Source of the DNA: Algoriphagus chordae
GTDB lineage: Bacteria; Bacteroidota; Bacteroidia; Cytophagales; Cyclobacteriaceae
Direction of reading: 5' to 3'
NCBI RefSeq assembly: GCF_003254055.1
Contig: NZ_QKZT01000011.1
Location: forward strand, 97,979-161,978
Length of the DNA stretch: 64,000 bases
The notes under the pieces were generated by a model. The model saw only the letters and a program-made list of their open reading frames with translations, did not search any database and was not told where the DNA came from. A program made the position numbers and the translations under genes. Each line of letters begins with the position of its first letter. Position 1 is the stretch's first letter. Shown here in pieces: positions 36,049 to 43,296 of this stretch.

Positions 36049-36455
36049 GATGTTTGTTGTTTTGGTTAGAAAATTTGTTTGTCGTTTTCGCTAGAGGAAA
36101 AACTTATGATCCAAAGGTGGGGGATCGTACTGCACTAAGTCGGTAGCTAGTCGTTTGTATTCGATAGTATTCGTTTGTTGTCGGATAAAGTGGCTTTTTT
36201 TTGGTCTGAGAGGGGGGTGTGGTGTTTAAAAAGTTTAGAGAAGGATGGCGGGATTTACGGATTTCAACTTTCGAATGTCAATTTATAATGCATCTAAAAA
36301 ATCAAAGCTTCTATCAGAGTACTTAAAAAAAGAGACTAGAATATGATTGAGACTTTGATTTTGAAGGAAATAAAGGAGTGATTTATAAAATAAAAGCAGA
36401 AGGTGGCAAAGCATTGAATTTTACCTTTTACCCTAACTCTTAAAACAACCCAGTC
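36049..36455. other. Gap upstream of ssb and the M90 peptidase
   Basis: A 407-base divergent region. The ssb-proximal part is T/G-rich with no clear promoter. The part at 36251-36443 has two short protein-like frames (see pseudogene entry). No RNA gene is visible. Confidence 0.5.
36251..36443 (+). pseudogene. Possible decayed coding remnant
   Basis: One frame is open for 31 codons to a TGA at 36344. A second frame from 36351 is open for 30 codons to a TAA at 36441 and reads DFEGNKGVIYKIKAEGGKAL. The two could be pieces of one frameshifted C-terminal domain. I cannot name a family and chance is not excluded. Confidence 0.25.
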
Positions 36456-37343
36456 TTGATCATAAAAATATTAGTCGGATTATTAATTGCCTTAATACTA
36501 TTCTTACTTTTTCGCCCCAAGAAAATCAAAAGTGGCTTTGATGTGCCAGAAGTTTTTCCAGAAAAATGGAAACTTTATTTACTCAAGGAAGTGAATTTCT
36601 ACGCTTCTCTAGATGAGGAGGATAAAGCGATATTTGAAGGGGATGTTCAGCGCTTTCTGAGGCGGGTGAGAATCACTGGAATCAAAACGAGCGTGGATGA
36701 TGAAGACCGTCTGTTGGTGGCTTCTTCTGCCGTGATCCCTGTTTTTGCTTTTCCAGAATGGGAGTATAGTTCTTTGCATGAGGTGCTTTTGTATCCTGAT
36801 TTGTTTACTGAGAAATATGATTTCAGCGAGCAAGACCGAAATATCTCAGGCATGGTGGGATCCGGTGGCGTGATGCATCATGTGGTACTTTTTTCCAAAC
36901 CAGCCTTGCATCAGGGTTTTGATAATGCCAGCGACAAAATGAATGTGGGAATTCATGAGTTTGTGCATTTATTTGACAAGCAAGACGGTGAGATTGATGG
37001 GATTCCGCATCTAATTATGAAGAATCAGGCGGTGCTGCCTTGGCTGCATTTGATCTCTGAGAATACGAAGGAAATGCTCGCTGGAAAAAGTGATATCAAT
37101 ATCTATGGAGCGACGAATAAGCAGGAGTTTTTGGCGGTTACGAGTGAGTACTTTTTTGAGCGACCAAAGCTTTTCAAAGAAAAACATCCCGAATTATATA
37201 AGGTGTTCTCTCAGGTATTCAAAACTGATCTGGCCAATAGTCAGCTCGGCGATAATAAGCTAAAGCGAAGCATTGGGCGAAATGATCCTTGCCCCTGTGG
37301 TAGTGGAAAGAAATTCAAGGACTGCTGTATGGGTCATGATTGA
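36456..37343 (+). CDS. MtfA/M90-type zinc peptidase with SEC-C motif
   Basis: A 295-residue membrane-anchored peptidase. One N-terminal helix (about 3-19), then an MtfA-like domain with the zinc motif HEFVH at 167-171 and LFDKQDGEIDG after it. Residues 274-292 form a SEC-C zinc finger (RNDPCPCGSGKKFKDCC). MtfA relatives in E. coli bind the Mlc repressor and act as peptidases. The start is TTG at 36456. The SEC-C fusion suggests docking to another protein or to the ribosome. Confidence 0.88.
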   Translation: MIIKILVGLLIALILFLLFRPKKIKSGFDVPEVFPEKWKLYLLKEVNFYASLDEEDKAIFEGDVQRFLRRVRITGIKTSVDDEDRLLVASSAVIPVFAFPEWEYSSLHEVLLYPDLFTEKYDFSEQDRNISGMVGSGGVMHHVVLFSKPALHQGFDNASDKMNVGIHEFVHLFDKQDGEIDGIPHLIMKNQAVLPWLHLISENTKEMLAGKSDINIYGATNKQEFLAVTSEYFFERPKLFKEKHPELYKVFSQVFKTDLANSQLGDNKLKRSIGRNDPCPCGSGKKFKDCCMGHD

Positions 37344-37424
37344 GTTGGGTGAATTATCTATTTCTCATTATAATTTTTAATCCTGATATTGAATCTCCAT
37401 TAACCAATAAGCCTCAATAAAACC

Positions 37425-37892
37425 ATGAAAAACATATTCTTAATCCTCGCTCTTGCCATTAGCTTTGATTGCTTTTCGCAACAGGCTGAGGAGACAGATA
37501 TAGCTGCGGTGAAGTCAGTGGTTAACCGGTTTTTCGAATCTTTGGAAAAGCAGGATACTGTATTGCTCAAGGAACTGGCTTTTATGGAAGGGCAGATCTG
37601 GACAGTGAACAATGCCGTAAGTCCAGCTATACAGCGTATGAGGTTTTTCAAAGACGATTTGAAGTCTTTTCCTTCCAAGAATTCCTATCTTGAAACAGCA
37701 AAAACCATGGATGTAAAAATCCATGCAGGAATGGCGATGGCTTGGGTTCCTTATGAATTTAGACTGAATGGAGAATTCTCACACTGTGGGGTGGATGTCT
37801 TTACTTTGGTCAAGAAGGATGAAGCTTGGAAGATCATCAATCTATCTTATACCATCGATAAGGAAGGCTGTGATGCCTTAAGTACCAAATAA
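37425..37892 (+). CDS. Exported NTF2/SnoaL-like protein
   Basis: A 155-residue protein with a signal peptide ending FDCFSQQ and an NTF2-like cone fold: helix DIAAVKSVVNRFFESLEKQD, then strands with MAMAWVPYEF and WKIINLSYT at the end. Such proteins often bind small ligands or act as accessory subunits. No catalytic residues can be assigned. A gap of 11 bases separates it from the GRAM-like gene, so they are cotranscribed. Confidence 0.75.
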   Translation: MKNIFLILALAISFDCFSQQAEETDIAAVKSVVNRFFESLEKQDTVLLKELAFMEGQIWTVNNAVSPAIQRMRFFKDDLKSFPSKNSYLETAKTMDVKIHAGMAMAWVPYEFRLNGEFSHCGVDVFTLVKKDEAWKIINLSYTIDKEGCDALSTK

Positions 37893-37903
37893 ATGACCTA
37901 GAG

Positions 37904-38458
37904 ATGAAAGCTGAAATCAATCCAATAAACTGGAGGCAAAAGGCTGGTTTAGTGCTACTCAATGGAGGGCTATTTATGGTATTGCTTGTCCTGAGTCACT
38001 ATGTGTGGAAAGGCGAATTTCATGACTGGTATGTCTTGATTTTTCAAGGCCTATTCTTTGGGGTTTTTATGGCATTTGGTTTTCCATATGTTTTTGGGAA
38101 AATAGCCAATAGCCTCGGAGTTAGACTTGGGAAAAGTATTCATCCAGCGCTAAATACTAGCGAGGAAATTGAAACAGAAGGGCCAGCCAACTTATTTCGT
38201 GGTGCGGAAGCCGTAGGAGGGAAGCTGTTTCTGACTAATGAGCGCTTGATTTTTAAGTCTCACAAAATCAATATTCGTACTGGTCAATCCAATTTTCCTT
38301 ATGAGACCATTACAGATGTTCAAGCCAGAAAAACGGGAAAATTGATTGACAATGGCTTGAGAATTTTGACAACAGATGGTTCTGAATTTGATTTTGTAGT
38401 TGCCGAAAGAGCATCTTGGATGGAGAAATTGCAGGAAAAAATAAACAGAGCTAATTAA
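37904..38458 (+). CDS. Membrane protein with GRAM/PH-like domain
   Basis: A 184-residue protein with two N-terminal membrane helices (about 15-35 and 42-62). The cytosolic C-terminal half reads like a GRAM/bacterial PH domain: GGKLFLTNERLIFKSHK, then SNFPYETITDVQ and FDFVVAERASW. These domains bind lipids or proteins at membranes. It overlaps the convergent cytochrome gene by 4 bases. Confidence 0.75.
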   Translation: MKAEINPINWRQKAGLVLLNGGLFMVLLVLSHYVWKGEFHDWYVLIFQGLFFGVFMAFGFPYVFGKIANSLGVRLGKSIHPALNTSEEIETEGPANLFRGAEAVGGKLFLTNERLIFKSHKINIRTGQSNFPYETITDVQARKTGKLIDNGLRILTTDGSEFDFVVAERASWMEKLQEKINRAN

Positions 38459-38967
38459 TCTTTTAGCTCATACCAATCAATATTGCTAAGCGGTGCCCTA
38501 CGGCCATGCGCTTCTTCTGGAGCGTAATGCTCAGCCAAGTAGTCCAGAATTTTTGATTCATTATCTCCAAGATCCCAAAGGCCTTGGGTTTCTTGCATCC
38601 AGACGATCTTGGAATGCCAACCCTCACGTGTAAATCTATTTTGTAGAATAAGCGCACTAGAGTGGCATGCGGTGCAACTTGCTTTGACCAATTCAAGGCC
38701 TTCTCCAGCAATTAATCCTGTCGCTACATCCTTCCCGTCAACAAGCTGATCTAGGGGTTCTTCTTGACTTGCTACAGATTCCCCTGCTTCAGTTGCATCT
38801 GCGCTTTGTAGAGCTGAGATTTCAGGTTGAAAAACTATGGCAAGTACCAATCCTACAAGTAGTACCACTAGCACCAATATGCCTATAGTGGATTTAATAA
38901 GGACATTGAAAAGCTGTAAGGTTTCCTTCTTGGGCCTTGTAGACTTGTTTTTAGCTGAGTTGTTCAT
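38455..38967 (-). CDS. Membrane-anchored monoheme cytochrome c (sulfite oxidase partner)
   Basis: A 170-residue protein with one membrane helix (about 27-47), an Ala/Glu-rich linker and one heme c site CTACH at 98-102. A possible axial Met is in KIVWMQETQG. It starts 5 bases after the sulfite oxidase stop, an arrangement typical of SorA-SorB pairs, where the cytochrome takes electrons from the molybdenum enzyme and passes them to the respiratory chain. Confidence 0.85.
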   Translation of the reverse strand: MNNSAKNKSTRPKKETLQLFNVLIKSTIGILVLVVLLVGLVLAIVFQPEISALQSADATEAGESVASQEEPLDQLVDGKDVATGLIAGEGLELVKASCTACHSSALILQNRFTREGWHSKIVWMQETQGLWDLGDNESKILDYLAEHYAPEEAHGRRAPLSNIDWYELKD

Positions 38968-38972
38968 AGGTA

Positions 38973-40238
38973 TTAGCTTACTTTCACCGCGATTCTATGA
39001 CAGGCATTGTTGAGGTAGCCTTTGGGATTCCATCCCGGCATTACCATAGGCTGAGAGATTCCCTGATCATCGGTCGCCTTCGCCCAGATTTCATAGTATC
39101 CTGCCTGCGGAAAATTTAAGTCAATGGACCACTGCTGCCAAGCGAGTCGATTGGCAGGTTTTTTTAGAGAGCATTTTTGCCAAGTTGCACCAAAATCGAT
39201 AGTTACCTGCATCTCTCTTACTTCTTGCTCACCTGCCCAAGCCTGTCCTTGAACATGCAATGTTTTGGATTTGTCAAACATTGCACCTGATTTAGGATAG
39301 GTGATGAGTGATTTCACAGGCATGGATTCGATGATCTTCATATCCTCTTCAGGAACTTCCTGACCTGGAGCCACTGGATATTTGGGAACTCTATAGGCAT
39401 CTCCCATCATCTTCGGACCATCATGAACTTGGTTTCTCACGACTAGTTTGTGTAGCCATTTGCCGGATACAGAAGCTGGCCAACCTCCACAAACCATCCG
39501 AAGAGGGTAGCCATGTTGCAATGGAATATCCTCTCCATTCAGCTTCCAAGCAAGTAAGGTTTCGTCCTGCATCGCTTTGGCAATTGGTGCGCCTCGAGAG
39601 ATCACTACTTTAGTTGGGTCGCCATTTAGATGTTTGTCTTTGCCGTAGTATCCTATGTAAACCGCGTCAGATTTTATGCCCACATCCGCAAGTACATCTT
39701 TGAGTCTCACTCCAGTCCATTCAGAACAGTACACAGCACCTTCTTCCCACTGATTGCCAGAGGCTGGAGGATAGAAGCCCGCACGGCCATTTCCGCCGCA
39801 TTCCAAGGTGAGTTGGTAGCTGTATGATTTGAATTTCTTTTTGAGCTCCTCGAGGGTATAGGTTTTCTCTTGAGTAACTGACTCTCCACCAATTGTTAGT
39901 GTCCAATCATTTACATCAACGTCTTCTGGGATAAGCCCATTGTTTCTAATAAAAATGCTGGCAAAAGGTGTGACTGCATCGTTCAATAAATCCGGTGTTG
40001 GCTCTACATTCCAGGGCTTTTCATTTCGGACAATCATCCCCTTACTTTTGCCTTTCATGGGATCAAAGTCAGCAGGTAAAGCCAGTGGGATATAGCCCTC
40101 AGGCATAGAAGAGGCATGAACAATATCCGCCCCCAACACAGTTGCCATTGCAGCAAGCACGCTTTTTTGTAAAAATTTGCGTCTATCCTGCGTGTTGATC
40201 GTTTTCTTATTGGAGTGGTTCAGGTCAGTTTTTGACAT
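38973..40238 (-). CDS. Sulfite oxidase-type molybdoenzyme
   Basis: A 421-residue exported oxidoreductase. A twin-arginine signal (DRRKFLQKS at 18-26) leads to a sulfite-oxidase molybdopterin domain with the Mo-ligand Cys147 in TLECGGNGRAGF. A C-terminal dimerisation domain of the Mo-co family (about 300-421) ends GYLNNACHRIAV. It would oxidise sulfite to sulfate in the periplasm and give electrons to the adjacent cytochrome c. Substrates other than sulfite are possible in this family. Confidence 0.88.
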   Translation of the reverse strand: MSKTDLNHSNKKTINTQDRRKFLQKSVLAAMATVLGADIVHASSMPEGYIPLALPADFDPMKGKSKGMIVRNEKPWNVEPTPDLLNDAVTPFASIFIRNNGLIPEDVDVNDWTLTIGGESVTQEKTYTLEELKKKFKSYSYQLTLECGGNGRAGFYPPASGNQWEEGAVYCSEWTGVRLKDVLADVGIKSDAVYIGYYGKDKHLNGDPTKVVISRGAPIAKAMQDETLLAWKLNGEDIPLQHGYPLRMVCGGWPASVSGKWLHKLVVRNQVHDGPKMMGDAYRVPKYPVAPGQEVPEEDMKIIESMPVKSLITYPKSGAMFDKSKTLHVQGQAWAGEQEVREMQVTIDFGATWQKCSLKKPANRLAWQQWSIDLNFPQAGYYEIWAKATDDQGISQPMVMPGWNPKGYLNNACHRIAVKVS

Positions 40239-40629
40239 GTCATTTGGGATTGAAAAGTAAGATAAAGTAAAATTAAAAATCTTATGGACTAATCTGTTGA
40301 GAACTGATCATTTCTTCCGAAAGAAGGCTAGAGAGCATAGGTGCTAGTGATTGTGATTTTTTTGCACAATAGATTCCACTTAATAAATTTTGCCCACGAG
40401 CGGACAATAATGTCCGATGGGATTTTCTTTCTAAGATGAATACTATGCGATAGGTGGCATCTGAGCCCATTTTTAATGGCATGGAAGTGGAAAGCTTTTC
40501 TGAAAGAATCCTGATAGAACTATAGATCTGGGAAAAGCAATCATTTGAGTTGCATTCCTTTTTCGGTTCTAGATAGTATCAACACACACATACACACAGC
40601 AGTAATTACTATTTGAAACCATTTGAGTT
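40239..40629. other. Gap upstream of the first ABC permease
   Basis: A 391-base divergent gap between the sulfite oxidase and permease genes. It holds the 18-base palindromic motif at 40400-40417 and, near 40579-40593, an ACACAC run. No gene is visible. Confidence 0.55.
40400..40417. promoter_or_regulatory. Palindromic motif upstream of ABC permease 1
   Basis: GCGGACAATAATGTCCGA, with inverted arms CGGACA and TGTCCG around a 4-base centre, lies 212 bases before the permease ATG. The same motif with three changes is at 48248-48265, upstream of another permease. Two of the three changes compensate each other across the palindrome. Confidence 0.45.
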
Positions 40630-43074
40630 ATGTGGAAAAACTATCTAAAAATCGCCTTTCGTAATTTGGCCAAAAACAAATTACACACGAGTATTAACCT
40701 AATCGGTTTGACCTTAGGATTGGGAGTCAGTATTCTGATTTTCTTTTTTGTCCAGTTCGAGTTAAGCTTTGATAACTTTCATCAAGATAGCGAGCAGATT
40801 TTTCGTCTAGAACGACATCAGATCGAAGATGGGGAAGCCCAAACATCTTTTTCTACTCCGATAATAGCCGCACCAACCTTCGAAAATGAGTTTTCTCAAG
40901 TCGCCCATACTACTCGAATCATTGGTGGTTCGGCTCAGGCCTACCTAGATGAAGAGACTACACAAACTCAGCAGTTCCGAATAGTAGGCCCTGATTTCTT
41001 GGAGATTTTCAATTTCAAGTTGCTTCAGGGTACCAAAGACCAAGTGTTACAAGACAAGTTTGCTGTGGTGATTACAGAGGAAGTTGCCAAGAAATACTTT
41101 GGTGATGCCAATCCTGTCGGAAAATCTATCCGGATGAAGATGGGGGAGAACTATGAGGAATATCAGGTGTCAGGACTCTTGGAGGACCTTCCCGCCAATT
41201 CCAGTATACAGTTTGAAATGCTGATGAATGATCAAAACCTGGACTTTAATATTGCGGAGGAAGGTCAAAATAATTGGTTTCAAGTTTATGGCGACACTTA
41301 TGTCAAATTGAATGATCCCTCCGAAAAGGCTACAATTGAAGCTGGAGTGGAAAATTTGATGAAAAAGGTGCTAGGAGAAGAATATACCGAGGGATCTTAC
41401 TTGTTTACGCTTCAGCCAATCGCTGAGATGCACATTACAGATAAGACCAATACGGGAATGATAGAGTCTACCCGGCCTACCTTACTCTGGATTCTGGCTG
41501 GCATCGCCTTCTTGATACTGCTGATAGCTTGTATCAATTTTACAACCATGGCCATCGGTCGATCTACTACTAGAGCCAAAGAAGTGGGCGTAAGAAAAAC
41601 CATGGGTGCAGACTTTGGCCAATTGGTATTTCAGTTTCTGACTGAGGCATTTTTAACTACCATCTCAGCCTTGGTTTTGGGATTACTTTTGGCAGAGCTA
41701 CTTGTTCCTACCTTCAATAGCCTTTTTGAGAAGGAATTGACTTTGATTTATGGACCAGTTCAAATCCTAATGTTATTTGGATTAGTACTTTTGATTACAA
41801 CTATGGCAGGTGCATACCCAGCCTTTTTCATGTCTAGTCTGAGACCAATCAAAGTCTTGAAAGGCAATCTTTCGATACGATTTGGCAAGCAAGCACTACG
41901 AAAAGGCTTGGTAGCTTTTCAGTTTTTTATCTCTTTCCTTCTGATAGCCTCCACCTTGATTATGGTCAATCAAATGAAAGCAGTTCGAAGCTTTGATTTG
42001 GGTTTTGATCAGGAAATGGTGGTAATCGTGGATGTACCGGATGTGCCCAGCACTAGCTTTGTCAAATCCATCACTGAGAGTTTTCAACAAGCTGAATTAT
42101 ATAGACAGGCTTTGCTTGCACGTTCTGAGGTGCAATCCGCTGGTATCAGCATTGCTACTTATGGGGATGATGCTTTTTGGGATGCAGGGTTTCCTACAGA
42201 CGGGGATGTGCAATTCAATTTCCGGGTGAATTTCGTAGGTGGAGATTATATCAAAGCTATGGGGTTGGAGATGGCAGAGGGCAGAGATTTCAATCCGGAC
42301 CCAGGATCAGATAGCAGTGCTTTTGTAATTAATGAGACCTTTGCCAAGGCGATGAAATGGGATGATCCTCTGGGGGAAATGATGCCAAACACTCGCTTCA
42401 ATCCTCACCAAATAATAGGTGTGGTCAAAGATTTTCATCACAATTCCTTGTACAAAGAAATCGAGCCAGTAGTATTGGCAAAAAGTCCTGAAACCTTCTT
42501 CAGTGGGATTAATATGCTGATGATCAATTCGGCTACCAACCCCAAAGTGCTGGTAAAGGGCAATGGAAATGACTTTGAGGCTTTTAGAAATTTGCTTGAA
42601 AGCGAGTGGGAAAGGGTTTTTCCTTTGGAAGCCTTTAGCTTCAGTTTCATGGATGAGACGGTCGAAAATCAATACAAGGCGGATGAGCGCTTAGGAAAGA
42701 TGGTATTTATGGCCGCAGGAATTGCGATTCTGATTGCTGCGATGGGCCTATTTGCGATGGCAGCTTTGAGCATCGCTGGCCGGACGAAAGAGATTGGGAT
42801 ACGCAAGGTTTTGGGAGCTTCCAGCTTCAGTATATCCTGGATGTTTAATAGAGAGTTTCTGATGATAACAGTCATCGGCGTTCTGGTTGGCTTACCCTTA
42901 AGTTTATATCTAATGCAAACTTGGATCGCACAGTTTGCTATAAAATCCTGGCCATCCTGGCTGAATTTCGCGATTTTAGGTTTGGCTGGAATAGCATTCA
43001 CCTTACTGATTGTCACTGCTCAGGCTTATCGTGCTACGCAGATGAATCCGGTGAAAACCCTGAAGGATGAATGA
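40630..43074 (+). CDS. FtsX-type ABC transporter permease 1 (MacB-like)
   Basis: An 814-residue inner-membrane permease. Order: cytosolic start MWKNYLKIAFRNL, membrane helix (about 21-42), MacB-type periplasmic domain (about 50-275), three-helix FtsX domain (about 285-410), a second helix and periplasmic domain, and a second FtsX domain (about 690-800) ending NPVKTLKDE. The ATPase is encoded elsewhere. Such permeases drive mechanotransmission-type export of peptides or lipoproteins. No ATPase gene is next to it. Confidence 0.92.
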   Translation: MWKNYLKIAFRNLAKNKLHTSINLIGLTLGLGVSILIFFFVQFELSFDNFHQDSEQIFRLERHQIEDGEAQTSFSTPIIAAPTFENEFSQVAHTTRIIGGSAQAYLDEETTQTQQFRIVGPDFLEIFNFKLLQGTKDQVLQDKFAVVITEEVAKKYFGDANPVGKSIRMKMGENYEEYQVSGLLEDLPANSSIQFEMLMNDQNLDFNIAEEGQNNWFQVYGDTYVKLNDPSEKATIEAGVENLMKKVLGEEYTEGSYLFTLQPIAEMHITDKTNTGMIESTRPTLLWILAGIAFLILLIACINFTTMAIGRSTTRAKEVGVRKTMGADFGQLVFQFLTEAFLTTISALVLGLLLAELLVPTFNSLFEKELTLIYGPVQILMLFGLVLLITTMAGAYPAFFMSSLRPIKVLKGNLSIRFGKQALRKGLVAFQFFISFLLIASTLIMVNQMKAVRSFDLGFDQEMVVIVDVPDVPSTSFVKSITESFQQAELYRQALLARSEVQSAGISIATYGDDAFWDAGFPTDGDVQFNFRVNFVGGDYIKAMGLEMAEGRDFNPDPGSDSSAFVINETFAKAMKWDDPLGEMMPNTRFNPHQIIGVVKDFHHNSLYKEIEPVVLAKSPETFFSGINMLMINSATNPKVLVKGNGNDFEAFRNLLESEWERVFPLEAFSFSFMDETVENQYKADERLGKMVFMAAGIAILIAAMGLFAMAALSIAGRTKEIGIRKVLGASSFSISWMFNREFLMITVIGVLVGLPLSLYLMQTWIAQFAIKSWPSWLNFAILGLAGIAFTLLIVTAQAYRATQMNPVKTLKDE

Positions 43075-43107
43075 TGATGGGTGTAGGATGCCGGATGGCC
43101 GATGTAG

Positions 43108-43223
43108 CGTCATAGCGCGGAGGAGGAACGACGACAAAGCAATCTCTAGTTGATTTACAGAGATTGCTTCAGGGCAAAATTATCAGAGAATAGATTGATA
43201 TATAGGTGCCCTTTGCAATGACG
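43108..43223. repeat. Dispersed intergenic repeat with terminal inverted repeats
   Basis: The ends CGTCATAGC (43108-43116) and GCAATGACG (43215-43223) are inverted repeats with one mismatch. Inside, GGAGGAACGACG is followed by an 11-bp hairpin AAGCAATCTCT/AGAGATTGCTT (43137-43147 with 43159-43169). This composition, GTCATTGCG plus GAAGCAATCTC, is a common extragenic repeat in many bacteria. It sits between permeases 1 and 2. Confidence 0.65.
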
Positions 43224-43257
43224 ATATGATTTATTACAAGTAAAAATAATATTCCAA

Positions 43258-43275
43258 TCCGCCACGGCGGACAAG
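43258..43275 (-). repeat. REP-like palindrome, second copy
   Basis: On the minus strand it reads CTTGTCCGCC-GT-GGCGGA. It shares the CTTGTCYGCC...GGCRG layout with the insert at 25019-25037, in the opposite orientation. It ends 21 bases before the permease 2 start. Confidence 0.5.
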
Positions 43276-43296
43276 TTTTTTCAATCTTATAAAAAA

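Noticed and set aside
43076..43106. GGATG-rich tract after permease 1
   Set aside because: Low-complexity repeats of GGATG/CCGGATG without symmetry; nothing more can be said.
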